Assembly: GCF_028765345.1 (NCBI RefSeq)
Contig: NZ_JARAJZ010000001.1
Coordinates: forward strand, 372,001 to 436,000
From: Sporolactobacillus sp. CQH2019
GTDB taxonomy: Bacteria > Bacillota > Bacilli > Bacillales > Sporolactobacillaceae
DNA: 64,000 bases
Reading direction: 5' to 3'
The notes beneath the pieces were generated by a model. The model was not told the DNA's origin, made no database searches, and saw only the letters and a program-made list of their open reading frames with translations. Shown here piece by piece: positions 47,427 to 56,966 of this stretch. Position 1 is the first letter of the stretch; each line of letters starts with the position of its first letter. The position numbers and the translations under genes are program-made.

Positions 47427-48929
47427 TCAAAAATCATTGCCAGGAATGAAAGTTTTCGGGAGAAAATCGATAAGCTTTCTCCTCATAAGTTTCCGGGATG
47501 CGTTCCTCGGCAGCCGGTCCAGAGGCTGAATCCGGACAGGAAGCTTATATCTGGCCAGCTTTGTGCCGCAGTAATCGAGAATCTCTTTCTCTGAAAATAT
47601 AAATCCTTTTTTGATCACGACAAAGGCATAGGGAACCGCTCCCCATTTCTTATCGGTAATGCCGACGACTCCGGCCTCCTCAACGGCCGGATGGCCGAGC
47701 AGCACCGATTCGATTTCAGCCGGGTAGACATTCTCGCCGCCCGAAATAATTAAATCCCGGCGCCTGTCGAGAACATACAAAAAGCCGTCCTGATCCAGAT
47801 AACCGATATCCCCCGTATACAGCCATCCGTCTCTGATCGCCTGTTCCGTCGCATCGGGAAGGCCCCAGTAACCGGGTGTCACATTCGGACCCCGCGCGAC
47901 AATTTCGCCCGGCTGATTCGGATCTCTGTCCTTTCCGTCGGCAACGATCCGGATTTCCGACGGAAACAGCGGTTTACCGGCGGAACCGATTTTCGTAAAC
48001 ATGTATTCCGGCGGCAGGGTAACGATCTGCGAAGCCGTTTCCGTTAATCCGTATGTCTGAAAAACCGGAATCTGTTTTTCTTTGCAGCGGTCCAGAAGCG
48101 GAAGCGGGGCCGGGCCGCCGCCGAGCAGCATGCAGCGAAATGTTTCCGGATAGCGGGCCTCCCCCGCATCGTCCAGCATGCGCCGCAGCATATTGGCTAC
48201 AACCGACATCATGGTCACGCCGTTTGAACAGATCTGCCGATTGGCTTCATGAGCATTAAATTTGGCGGACAGCACCACCGTCATGCCGTAAATCACATTT
48301 TTCATTAAGATGGAGAGCCCGCTTACATGAAAAAGCGGAACACAGCAGAGCCATTTATCATTTTCGTTGAGTCCGAGATTGAGCAGCGAACCGGCCGCGC
48401 TCCACCAGTGATTTCCGTAAGTCAGCACCACGCCTTTCGGATGGCCTGTCGTTCCGGAAGTGTAAACGATCGTACAGGGCCTGTCCAGATCAAATGTCCC
48501 GTTTATCTCGCACGACATTTTCGGCCGGCTTTGCACGTCCGCCATCGTCAGCAGCGTACAAGGCGCTTTGTCCGCAATCTTTTCCGCGAGAGAAAGAAAA
48601 GCCCGGTCCGAAATCAGCCACTTTGCTCCGCAGTCGCGCAGCTGCCAGGCTGCCTCTTCCGGATTCAGCCGGTTATTCAGCGGGACACTGATCGCCCCGG
48701 CGGCACTGATCGCATGGTAGAAGCCGACCAGTTCCACGCTGCTTTCACTTAACAAAGCAACTTTGTCATTTTGCCCAATGCCGGCCGTCCGCAGCTGCCG
48801 GGCAATATCCGCCGTTAATTGAAAAAGTGTACGGAAACTGACCGTCTCCCGGTCCGTTTCAAGCGCCGTGCGGTCCGGAGTCAGTTCGGCACGGCGCCTC
48901 AGCCAGTTCGGCATGATCGTTTTCGTCAT
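47427..48929 (-). CDS. menE: O-succinylbenzoate-CoA ligase (MenE)
   Basis: A 500-residue acyl-CoA synthetase of menaquinone synthesis, which activates o-succinylbenzoate with ATP and CoA. The AMP-binding motif is TIVYTSGTTGHPKGV, then QTYGLTETAS and YTGDIGYLDQDGFLYVLDR. The C-terminal catalytic Lys is probably in NASRKLMRRKL. The start MTKTIMPNWL at 48929 has AAAGGAGGAGATATC; the upstream open extension is not coding-like. It lies downstream of menB in the same direction, but a terminator-like hairpin separates them. Confidence 0.93.
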   Translation of the reverse strand: MTKTIMPNWLRRRAELTPDRTALETDRETVSFRTLFQLTADIARQLRTAGIGQNDKVALLSESSVELVGFYHAISAAGAISVPLNNRLNPEEAAWQLRDCGAKWLISDRAFLSLAEKIADKAPCTLLTMADVQSRPKMSCEINGTFDLDRPCTIVYTSGTTGHPKGVVLTYGNHWWSAAGSLLNLGLNENDKWLCCVPLFHVSGLSILMKNVIYGMTVVLSAKFNAHEANRQICSNGVTMMSVVANMLRRMLDDAGEARYPETFRCMLLGGGPAPLPLLDRCKEKQIPVFQTYGLTETASQIVTLPPEYMFTKIGSAGKPLFPSEIRIVADGKDRDPNQPGEIVARGPNVTPGYWGLPDATEQAIRDGWLYTGDIGYLDQDGFLYVLDRRRDLIISGGENVYPAEIESVLLGHPAVEEAGVVGITDKKWGAVPYAFVVIKKGFIFSEKEILDYCGTKLARYKLPVRIQPLDRLPRNASRKLMRRKLIDFLPKTFIPGNDF

Positions 48930-49044
48930 CGATATCTCCTCCTTTCCGTGTGCTTCAAAACTCCGCAAAAACCGTCCGTCTCTTTCAGCCGGACGGAAAA
49001 GCGGCTCCCTTTTCAGGTGAAGGTACCGAAAAATTCGGGCCGAA

Positions 49045-49086
49045 AAGGGAAAGAAGCGGGGCGCCCGGATACAGGCGGCCCGCTTT
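49045..49086 (-). terminator. Terminator-like hairpin between menB and menE
   Basis: On the minus strand AAGCGGGCCGCC pairs imperfectly with GGGCGCCCCGCTT, followed by CTTTCCCTTTTC. It lies about 120 bp after the menB stop and about 120 bp before menE. The gap is long enough for a separate menE promoter. Confidence 0.55.
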
Positions 49087-49202
49087 ACCTTTTTATCCAC
49101 ATTATATTGATGGAAACCTCTATGATCTTTAGAACGTTCTACTTCTTCAGCGGCTGCCTTTCAGCGGAAGCGAATTCATTTGAAGATCGGAAATCGGCAG
49201 AT

Positions 49203-50024
49203 TTACGGAAACTTCGGGAATTTGCTGAAGTCGGGATCGCGTTTCTCTTTGAAGGCGTCCCGCCCTTCCTTCGCTTCATCCGTCGTATAATAAAGCAGCG
49301 TCGCGTCGCCGCCCAGCTGCTGCAGGCCGGCAAGCCCGTCCGTATCGGCATTGAAAGAGGCTTTGAGGAAACGGAGTGCCGTTGCACTCTTTGAAAGCAT
49401 TTCTTTCGCCCACTGGACTGTTTCCTCCTCCAGATTTTCAAGCGGGACAACCGTATTGACGAGTCCCATCTCAAGAGCCTGCTGTGCATTGTACTGCCGG
49501 CAGAGATACCAGATTTCACGGGCCTTCTTATGGCCGACAATCCGTGCCAGATAGCCGGCACCGTATCCGGCATCGAAACTTCCGACTTTCGGTCCGGTTT
49601 GTCCGAAAACAGCATTGTCGGCAGCAATGGTCAGATCGCAGACAACCTGCAGGACATTGCCGCCGCCGATCGCATAACCCGCTACCATCGCGATAACCGG
49701 CTTGGGCATCACACGGATCAAATGCTGCAGATCAAGCACATTCAGGCGCGGAATATGATCGCTTCCGACATAACCGCCGTTCCCGCGGACTTTCTGGTCG
49801 CCGCCCGAACAGAATGCCTTTGTCCCGGCTCCCGTCAGAATGATAACGCCGATACTGGCATCGTCGCGCGCTCTCGAAAACGCGTCAATCATTTCTATGA
49901 CTGTTTTCGGTGTAAATGCATTGCGGACCTGAGGCCGGTTGATTGTTATTTTAGCAATCCCTTCATAGGCTTCAAAAATGATTTCGTCATAAGGCTTAAT
50001 GGTCTTCCACTCAAAAGACGACAT
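49203..50024 (-). CDS. menB: 1,4-Dihydroxy-2-naphthoyl-CoA synthase (MenB)
   Basis: A 273-residue crotonase-family ring-closing enzyme of menaquinone synthesis, which converts o-succinylbenzoyl-CoA to 1,4-dihydroxy-2-naphthoyl-CoA. Key stretches are [17 protein letters not shown], the oxyanion-hole [11 protein letters not shown] and [18 protein letters not shown], all MenB-specific. ATG 50024 gives the standard [14 protein letters not shown] start. In most Bacillus menF-menD-menH lie directly upstream of menB; here the upstream region is noncoding and then fabL in the other direction, so the cluster is split. Confidence 0.95.
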   Translation of the reverse strand: MSSFEWKTIKPYDEIIFEAYEGIAKITINRPQVRNAFTPKTVIEMIDAFSRARDDASIGVIILTGAGTKAFCSGGDQKVRGNGGYVGSDHIPRLNVLDLQHLIRVMPKPVIAMVAGYAIGGGNVLQVVCDLTIAADNAVFGQTGPKVGSFDAGYGAGYLARIVGHKKAREIWYLCRQYNAQQALEMGLVNTVVPLENLEEETVQWAKEMLSKSATALRFLKASFNADTDGLAGLQQLGGDATLLYYTTDEAKEGRDAFKEKRDPDFSKFPKFP

Positions 50025-51354
<1,330 letters not shown>

Positions 51355-51448
51355 ACCGCACCATTCTGTAAAAGGAACGGACGCTCTTTTATTTTTTTGA
51401 TTTGAAGCCGTTTGAAACGGACTTTTTCAAAAGATAGCCGCAAATGAA

Positions 51449-51486
51449 GGGCGAGAGGGAGGAGCATTTCCCCTCTCGTCTTTTCA
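51449..51486 (+). terminator. fabL terminator
   Basis: GGGCGAGAGGG pairs with CCCCTCTCGTC around a loop of about 9 nt, followed by TTTTCATTT on the plus strand. Confidence 0.75.
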
Positions 51487-51647
51487 TTTCCTATCCTGAA
51501 AAAAACTGCAGAAAAAATCGCCGATTTCATTTAAGAGGGTTGGAAAAAGTCGCGGTTGAACCCGGCTCGCCGGCGCTGGCTGACAACTTTCTGAAGAAAG
51601 TCCGAAAGAGGCCCACGCCAGGAGGAAAGGAAAGCCGGGCAACATCA

Positions 51648-51702
51648 TAAAAAGAACCGGGCGGAATTTTTGTGCGAATTCCACTCGGTTCTTTGTTTTT
51701 AG
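51648..51702. terminator. Terminator of sodC (bidirectional)
   Basis: AAAGAACCGGGCGGAATT pairs with AATTCCACTCGGTTCTTT (two mismatches), with T runs on both strands. It is 21 bp after the sodC stop. Confidence 0.85.
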
Positions 51703-51722
51703 GAGGCTTTTGAGACAGCCCC

Positions 51723-52277
51723 TCATTTTATGACGCCGCAAAGAACGCGGCTCCCGGCATTGCCCGACGGATCCGTCTGCTGATCGTCGCCGGCTTCATG
51801 GATGATCAAAGCAGAACCGTCCGCGTCTCTCAGAGAATTTTCTTTACCCTCTTCAAGCGTCACACGCGGATTGAAAATGACCGTCTTCACTTTTCCGTGA
51901 CTGTCGGCAAAAATGTTCGGCATATCGCCGGCATGCGGGCCGAGAGGATTTTTCAATCCGTGCTGTTTGTGCTCCGGATTGAAATGGCCGCCCGCCGACA
52001 TAAAGTCGGGCGGCGTACAGCTCCCGACCTCGTGAAAATGGATCGCATGAAGCCCCGGCCTGAGCCCTTCGGCCTGAAGTGCAACGCTGACTCCTTTTTC
52101 TGTTTCGGTAAGGACGGCTTCGCCCAGTTCTTCGCCCTTTCCGTCAATAAGCGGCACAATCAGCTTCTGACTCTGACTGCTCTTCGCATTGACCTCGTGT
52201 CCCCAGTGATTTTCATAGACGACAACGGCAAGGGCGAGCAGCGCACAAAACAAATAGAAAATCTTGCCGATATTCAC
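51723..52277 (-). CDS. sodC: Cu/Zn superoxide dismutase, membrane-anchored
   Basis: A 184-residue SodC. An uncleaved-looking N-terminal hydrophobic segment (IFYLFCALLALAVVVYE) would place the enzyme outside the membrane. All metal ligands can be matched: two His in AIHFHEVG, His in GGHFNPEHKQHG (two positions), His and Asp in PHAGD, and the copper His in ALIIHEAGDD. The disulfide Cys pair is in VGSCTPP and RVLCGVI. GTG 52277 has an AGGAGG site nine bases upstream and is preferred over the ATG at 52346. It appears complete for Cu and Zn. Confidence 0.85.
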   Translation of the reverse strand: MNIGKIFYLFCALLALAVVVYENHWGHEVNAKSSQSQKLIVPLIDGKGEELGEAVLTETEKGVSVALQAEGLRPGLHAIHFHEVGSCTPPDFMSAGGHFNPEHKQHGLKNPLGPHAGDMPNIFADSHGKVKTVIFNPRVTLEEGKENSLRDADGSALIIHEAGDDQQTDPSGNAGSRVLCGVIK

Positions 52278-52453
52278 CTTGATCAACCTCCTGCGCTTAT
52301 CATGCGCAGTTTCGGCCTTTTTACTCGGCGGATGCGAAGGCTTCATCGGCCGGAGCCTATTTCTTCACCCCGGCGGCCCGTGACAGTTTACGGCTGTCAA
52401 AGTTTAAGGTACAGTCTCTATTTAATAACTGAACCGATGAGTATAATAAAATT

Positions 52454-52513
52454 AGTATATGAATTTTGCAAGTTTATTTTAGGAGTATATGAATTTTGCA
52501 AGTTTATTTTAGG
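52454..52513 (+). repeat. Exact 30-bp tandem duplication
   Basis: Two adjacent identical copies (52454-52483 and 52484-52513) beginning AGTATATGAATTTTGCAAG and ending TTTATTTTAGG. They lie immediately upstream of composite element copy E. Perfect identity suggests a recent slip or duplication. Confidence 0.9.
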
Positions 52514-52540
52514 ATTCGAGTATCCTTTGGCTCATCCAGA

Positions 52541-52892
52541 TCTGATTATTCGCACTTATTGATTCCAGTCCGTTTACTGTCGATTTTTGGCCGTTACTGT
52601 CGATCTGCCGCGCTTATTTTGCACTCTACTAATGATAAGCGGCGCCCTATTGTCGCTAGCCGGCATTTTCCCGGCGATTTTTGCCATGATTCGTAGAAAT
52701 ACGGCGGGCCGGAGAAAAAGATCGGCCGTTTCCGCCATTTACTGCCGCCCGTGCATGACTTCCCCTTTTTCGAAAGAATAAACCGCCGCCCGCATGAACA
52801 TTGAGAGGAATATATTGCCACATGCAGAGCGACCGCTCTTCAGAAGAATCGATGGTCTTCGCGCCGCGGCCCGGCGGGATACATGAGTTGAG
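52541..52892 (+). repeat. Composite intergenic element, copy E (no array)
   Basis: Plus polarity. Starts with the linker block TGATTATTCGCACTTATTG (identical to copy C), then two 20-21-bp TTACTGTCGAT units, diverged sequence, and the conserved tail (52688-52892) ending near GGGATACATGAGTTGAGG, a near-exact reverse match to the end of copy A. The head and the large array are absent, and the 30-bp tandem duplication occupies that side instead. Confidence 0.7.
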
Positions 52893-52924
52893 GCGGTACT
52901 CAGTTTTTAGAATCCGGGAAGGGA

Positions 52925-53230
52925 ATGAATGGTATGAGAGCCATCTTGGAATTAATCCGTATTATAGCAATACTTTCCATCCTCGGCAGCTTAATGGGAA
53001 CTTCTGTGAAATTAATATACGCGGGTTTTGGAATAAACGTAGATCATACCGGCGGTGCCTGGTTAGCAGGGTTATCAATTCTTACTTTGCTTTTTGTATT
53101 GTATAGAAATAAACTGCAATTTTCCGGATTTTACAAAGGAGCCGGCAAAGAAAAATTACCGAAAAAAGTTAGTCATTCTCTGATTTTTTGTTCAATAGCC
53201 ATGTTAATTTTAGCGCCCTTTTTTCATTAA
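52925..53230 (+). CDS. Small membrane protein, unknown
   Basis: A 101-residue protein with three hydrophobic segments (about residues 11-33, 45-60 and 83-100) and a basic loop (YKGAGKEKLPKK) between the second and third. No family is recognised. The start is ambiguous: ATG 52925 is very close to GGGAAGGG, while ATG 52934 is better spaced. It lies 30 bp downstream of the tail of copy E, so element and gene may share transcription. Composition is more AT-rich than its neighbours. Confidence 0.6.
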   Translation: MNGMRAILELIRIIAILSILGSLMGTSVKLIYAGFGINVDHTGGAWLAGLSILTLLFVLYRNKLQFSGFYKGAGKEKLPKKVSHSLIFCSIAMLILAPFFH

Positions 53231-53250
53231 ACGGATCAACAGGAATGGAG

Positions 53251-53270
53251 AAAAACCCGGCAGTTCCGGG
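53251..53270 (-). terminator. Terminator of the Nudix gene
   Basis: CCCGG-AACTG-CCGGG followed by TTTTTCTCC on the minus strand, about 50 bp after the stop. The stem is short but GC-only. Confidence 0.6.
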
Positions 53271-53322
53271 ATCCCCCCTAAACAAAAGTTTAACCGGGCC
53301 CTTATAAAAACGATCAAGGCAA

Positions 53323-53832
53323 TTATGAAGGCCTCCCGGAATGTACAGCATGCCCGGGAAGAGGCCGGATTTCAGAATGGACCACTGTGTCGCCGTGAAA
53401 CGTACAATGATAGTCCGCCGGGCCCCGGCGCGCAATGTCAAGGACATCCTTCATAAAATAGCGCAGGGTCGGAACGGTTCCGAAGTTTGCTGCCGAGAGC
53501 AGCCATTTTTCTTTTTTCCATTCAAGAATTCCTTCTCTTGTCCTTTCCGGAGTCTCTAGTTCATCTTTATCGCCGATATCGGCCACAAAGACATACATTC
53601 CCTGTGCCTCTTCTTCATCAGGGTTCCAGGTCACTGTTCCCCGATAGACGGGGCGGCCGATTTTTAAACCGGTCTCTTCCCGGACTTCCCGGATCACGCA
53701 TTCAGAGGGCGTCTCCCCCGGCTCCAGCTTGCCGCCGACTCCGTTCCACGCTCCCTGCCAGGGCGATTTTTCCCGATTAATCATTAAGATTTCATCCCGA
53801 TATCTGATAAAGGCCAGTGTATAACGAAGCAT
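53323..53832 (-). CDS. Nudix hydrolase (MutT-like)
   Basis: A 169-residue protein with a complete Nudix box: G-x5-E...REVREETGL within GGKLEPGETPSECVI and the following helix (about residues 33-55). It is likely to hydrolyse oxidised or excess nucleoside diphosphate derivatives. The N-terminal MLRYTLAFIRYRDEILMINRE is typical of 8-oxo-dGTP diphosphatase-like members. The last 30 residues (from about 140) are not part of the domain. It diverges from ydbC. Confidence 0.85.
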   Translation of the reverse strand: MLRYTLAFIRYRDEILMINREKSPWQGAWNGVGGKLEPGETPSECVIREVREETGLKIGRPVYRGTVTWNPDEEEAQGMYVFVADIGDKDELETPERTREGILEWKKEKWLLSAANFGTVPTLRYFMKDVLDIARRGPADYHCTFHGDTVVHSEIRPLPGHAVHSGRPS

Positions 53833-53952
53833 GTTTCTCCCCCACCTCTCTGCCCGGGCTTTCTCATGCCGGACGGCCGGTACGCTTTTAGTGCCATTAT
53901 AGCAAAATTATGACATGAAAGGTCTTTTCCGTCCTATTTCTGTGTATCCGCA

Positions 53953-54000
53953 TTGACAGAACATCTGTTTGTGTTTAAACTGATATCAGAACATTTGTTC
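53953..54000 (+). promoter_or_regulatory. ydbC promoter with two LexA-like boxes
   Basis: TTGACA (53953-53958) and TAAACT (53976-53981), 17 bp apart. Two similar palindromes overlap or follow: GAACATCTGTTT (53959-53970) and GAACATTTGTTC (53989-54000), 30 bp apart. The second has the GAAC-N4-GTTC core of the Bacillus LexA/DinR box. SOS control of the following gene is possible but untested. Confidence 0.5.
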
Positions 54001-54025
54001 AAAAAAATTGATAGAGGTGATTGTT

Positions 54026-54307
54026 ATGGCAGAAAAAAATTCAGAACTCCATTTCAGCATTATCCGGCATTTCGGCGTACTGGCTACGGAATCCGGAGGC
54101 TGGACAAAGGAACTGAACCTGGTCAGCTGGAACGACCGGGATGCAAAATACGACATCAGAAGCTGGGCTCCCGGCAAGAAAAAGATGGGGCGGGGCATTA
54201 CCCTGACCGGAGTCGAATGCAATGAGCTCCGGACCTTGCTGAACACGCGCTTTCCTCAGCCTTCCCGCACCTCCGAAGCAAGCATCCCTCCCTCCGTCAA
54301 TCCGTAA
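54026..54307 (+). CDS. ydbC: YdbC-like PC4/p15 ssDNA-binding protein
   Basis: A 93-residue protein of the bacterial PC4 family (YdbC). Key features are SIIRHFGVLATESGGWTKELNLVSWND and YDIRSWAPGKKKMGRGITL, the latter basic and expected to bind single-stranded DNA. The start at 54026 has AGAGGTGA six bases upstream; the ATG 18 bases earlier is out of reach of a site. Its promoter contains LexA-like palindromes. Confidence 0.85.
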   Translation: MAEKNSELHFSIIRHFGVLATESGGWTKELNLVSWNDRDAKYDIRSWAPGKKKMGRGITLTGVECNELRTLLNTRFPQPSRTSEASIPPSVNP

Positions 54308-54472
54308 AAGCGCTTCTTCATCCTTTCCATTCGTTAAACACGGAATCTGTACCCTGCCTTAAATACTCCCGGTAATTTCTCTCTTAACATCTACAATTTT
54401 TCCCAGACGGCTTTTATGAGACTTTTCCGCTGCTTTTTCTGCAAGTTCGCCCGGCAGCCGCCGTTTTGAATA

Positions 54473-54501
54473 TTGACACATCGGGCCGATTTCCATAAAC
54501 T
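54473..54501 (+). promoter_or_regulatory. menA promoter
   Basis: A perfect -35 TTGACA (54473-54478), a 17-bp spacer and TAAACT (54496-54501), about 120 bp before menA. It is the same -35/-10 pair as at the ydbC promoter. Confidence 0.65.
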
Positions 54502-54620
54502 GAAAAGAGGAATCTTGTCGATTTTGTCGAAAATCGGATTTTTGCGGCAGGTGGTTTTCCATAAACCGCTTGATCTATGCCGTCGGCCTGCCGGATAACT
54601 TTTACTGGGAGAGATTGCAC

Positions 54621-55535
54621 ATGGGCGAACAAATTCCGGAAAAAAACACAGGTTTCAGAAGATGGTGGAGCATGATGCGTCCGCACACACTTACGGCTTC
54701 ATTTGTTCCCGTTACACTCGGAACCGCTCTGGCACTGCCTTCAGGGAAACTGAATATCCCGCTCTTTATTGCCATGCTTATTGCATCGATGCTGATACAG
54801 ATTGCGACCAATCTGTTTAATGAGTATTTCGACTTTAAAAGGGGGCTGGATACGGCAGAATCCGTGGGAATCGGGGGAAGCATCGTCCGGGACGGGTTCC
54901 GCCCGAAAATGATTCTGGATCTGGCTCTCAGCCTCTGCTTTGCCGCCATGCTGATCGGTGTGTATATCTGCATTGAAAGCAGCTGGTGGATCGCTGCCGT
55001 CGGATCGGTCTGCATCCTGACCGGGTATCTGTATTCGGGCGGCCCCTATCCGATCGCTTATACCCCGTTTGGGGAACTGGTTTCCGGTCTGTTCATGGGT
55101 GTCTTTATTATCTGGATTTCATTCTTTATTCAGACGGAAACGCTGACGCTGAGCTGTATTCTTATTTCGATTCCAATCGGCATTCTGGTCGGCGGGATTA
55201 ATATGGCGAACAATATCCGCGACCTGACCGGCGATAAGAAAAAAGGGCGGCGGACACTGCCCGTCCTGCTCGGGCGCCCGAAAGCGATTCATCTGCTGGC
55301 TTCCCTCTTTGCTTTTTCTTACCTCTGGATGATCGGTCTCATGGCCTTCCGCGTGGAATCCGCTTGGATTCTGATCGTGTTTGCGAGCCTTCCCAAGGCC
55401 ATTCAGGCAACGAGGCTTTTTCACGGCAAAACGAAGTCCATCCAGCTGATGCCGGCAATGAAAGCAACCGCACAAATGCAGACTTTGTTCGGGTTCCTTC
55501 TCTCTCTTGGATTAGTGCTTGATCATTTTATCTGA
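54621..55535 (+). CDS. menA: 1,4-Dihydroxy-2-naphthoate polyprenyltransferase
   Basis: A 304-residue UbiA-family membrane enzyme that attaches the polyprenyl tail in menaquinone synthesis. The first Asp-rich prenyl-diphosphate motif is NLFNEYFDFKRGLD near residue 68 and the second is NNIRDLTGDKKKGRRTL near 195; eight or nine helices are expected. ATG 54621 is chosen because GGGAGAG precedes it; the frame is open for 17 codons upstream without a site. It stands alone, apart from menB/menE. Confidence 0.92.
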   Translation: MGEQIPEKNTGFRRWWSMMRPHTLTASFVPVTLGTALALPSGKLNIPLFIAMLIASMLIQIATNLFNEYFDFKRGLDTAESVGIGGSIVRDGFRPKMILDLALSLCFAAMLIGVYICIESSWWIAAVGSVCILTGYLYSGGPYPIAYTPFGELVSGLFMGVFIIWISFFIQTETLTLSCILISIPIGILVGGINMANNIRDLTGDKKKGRRTLPVLLGRPKAIHLLASLFAFSYLWMIGLMAFRVESAWILIVFASLPKAIQATRLFHGKTKSIQLMPAMKATAQMQTLFGFLLSLGLVLDHFI

Positions 55536-55543
55536 GTAGCGGT

Positions 55544-55570
55544 GCGTCTCTGAACGGAGACGCTTTTTTT
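55544..55570 (+). terminator. menA terminator
   Basis: GCGTCTC-TGAACG-GAGACGC followed by TTTTTTT, eight bases after the stop. Confidence 0.85.
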
Positions 55571-55623
55571 ATTTTCACCGGCCTTTATTCAACCGATCCT
55601 GCCGGTTTTTCTGAATGAAAGTA

Positions 55624-55652
55624 TTGCCGGATTTTACAAAAAAAAGTATAAT
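55624..55652 (+). promoter_or_regulatory. Promoter of the ribU transcript
   Basis: TTGCCG (55624-55629), 17 bp, TATAAT (55647-55652), just upstream of the FMN riboswitch. Confidence 0.7.
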
Positions 55653-55675
55653 GAAGCTGTTAGCTGAATATGAGA

Positions 55676-55799
55676 TTCCTTCAGGGCAGGGTGAAATTCC
55701 CGACCGGCGGTAATGGAATGTGTTCCAGAGTCCGCGAGCCGAAAGGTTGATCCGGTGAAAATCCGGAACCGACAGTACAGTCTGGATGGGAGAAGGATG
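55676..55799 (+). promoter_or_regulatory. FMN riboswitch (RFN element)
   Basis: The full RFN consensus is visible in order: TTCAGGGCAGGGTGAAATTC, CCCGACCGGCGGT, CCGCGAGC, GGTGAAAATCCGG, ACCGACAGT and GGATGGGAGAAGGA. It precedes a strong terminator (55890-55919) and the riboflavin transporter gene ribU. When FMN is bound, transcription should stop at the terminator. Confidence 0.97.
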
Positions 55800-55887
55800 A
55801 TGTGCCGACGCATTTTTGCGTTTTAACGTGCATTTTCTTGAGAAAGGCTGCTTTTCCGCAGTGGAGCGGCGGCCCTTCGTTTTAAAA

Positions 55888-55920
55888 AAGCCCAAAGGAA
55901 AAATCCTTTGGGCTTTTTTG
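55888..55920 (+). terminator. Riboswitch-controlled terminator of ribU
   Basis: GCCCAAAGGA-AAAA-TCCTTTGGGC followed by TTTTTTG. It lies between the FMN aptamer and ribU, where a regulated terminator is expected. Confidence 0.85.
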
Positions 55921-56070
55921 TCTCAACCGGGACCCTGCAGCCGGACCAGCCGCAGAAAAACGGCATCCGGTTTCTTAAAACCGGCAATGGGAAATGTCCG
56001 TGAATCAGGATCAAGAACGGAGTGCGCTTCACATCGTCCCCCAATTATAAAAAAATATGGGGTGATTATC

Positions 56071-56676
56071 TTGAAACAAGCATCATTAAAAAAATTGGTA
56101 TTGGTTGCACTGCTGGCTACCATCGGTTTCCTGATCATGTTAATTGCTTTTCCGATTCCGATGATGCCGGGATTTCTGACGCTGGACTTCAGCGATCTTC
56201 CGGCACTGATCGGTACACTTCTGCTTGGTCCGGGGGCCGGAGTCGCTATTGAGGCCATTAAAAACATTCTTCATGTTCTGCTCACAGGTTCGCTGACCGT
56301 CGTTCCGGTCGGGGAATTCGCCAACTTTTCGGCAGGATCGATACTGATCCTCGTTTCCTGGTATTTTTACCATAAAAGACCGTCGATTGCTTCGCTCGCA
56401 ATCGGAATGGTTCTCGGAACTGTGATCATGACGGCGATCATGTCGGTTGCCAATTATTTTGTCATTTTCCCGGGATACGCCCTTTTCCTCGGATTCAGTG
56501 TGAATATGGCCGTATCCCAGGCTCAGGCCGTCAATCACGGCATTGACAGCCTGCTGACGCTGATCGTCTACAGTGTTATGCCGTTCAATATCATTAAGGG
56601 TGCCGCCTTGACCGTTCTGATGATTCCGGTCTACACGCGCCTCAGAAACTTTCTGCAGAAACGCAGTATCGTCTGA
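56071..56676 (+). CDS. ribU: Riboflavin ECF transporter S component RibU
   Basis: A 201-residue six-helix membrane protein that binds riboflavin and works with a shared ECF energy module not encoded here. Family stretches are MPGFLTLDFSDLPALIG near residue 38, GAGVAIEAIKNILHVLL, and the C-terminal MPFNIIKGAALTVL. The TTG at 56071 has GGGGTGATTATC before it; the frame runs upstream through the terminator and cannot be used there. It is controlled by the FMN riboswitch. Confidence 0.94.
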   Translation: MKQASLKKLVLVALLATIGFLIMLIAFPIPMMPGFLTLDFSDLPALIGTLLLGPGAGVAIEAIKNILHVLLTGSLTVVPVGEFANFSAGSILILVSWYFYHKRPSIASLAIGMVLGTVIMTAIMSVANYFVIFPGYALFLGFSVNMAVSQAQAVNHGIDSLLTLIVYSVMPFNIIKGAALTVLMIPVYTRLRNFLQKRSIV

Positions 56677-56712
56677 CCGGAAGGCTCGTCCGATCGGCAT
56701 TATTATATAAAA

Positions 56713-56800
56713 CCTGCATTCCCGTGTTTTTATACCAAGGTCATGAAAAAGCCTGATATTAACGTGTTTTTGGAGCTATATCAACTTGTATAATTATACT
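56713..56800 (+). repeat. Dispersed 87-bp repeat, copy 2
   Basis: Begins with TGCATTCCCGTGTTTTTATA and ends near CTTGTATAATTATACTG. It matches the copy at 46081-46167 along its whole length with many substitutions and small indels, in the same orientation. It is located just after ribU. Confidence 0.65.
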
Positions 56801-56891
56801 GATTAAACAGAAGCATTTATCTGACAATCCTTTATCGGTGCTGCTTACAGATACCTTGTTATCATTTCCCGGGAATCCAGGTTAAAAGAGA

Positions 56892-56948
56892 GGGCATCTC
56901 TTCAGTCGGCTTTTCGACTTTGAGATGCCTTTTTTTTTCGTTTCATAA
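56892..56948 (+). terminator. Terminator downstream of ribU
   Basis: GGCATCTC pairs with GAGATGCC and an inner AGTCG/CGACT pair continues the helix; a run of nine T follows on the plus strand. On the minus strand CTCTCTTTTAACC follows, so it may also serve the thioesterase gene. Confidence 0.8.
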
Positions 56949-56966
56949 ATACCGATCAATCGGGAC

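Noticed and set aside
51484-51741. An 85-codon minus-strand frame after sodC
   Set aside because: It overlaps the sodC stop and two clear terminators and has no ribosome site.
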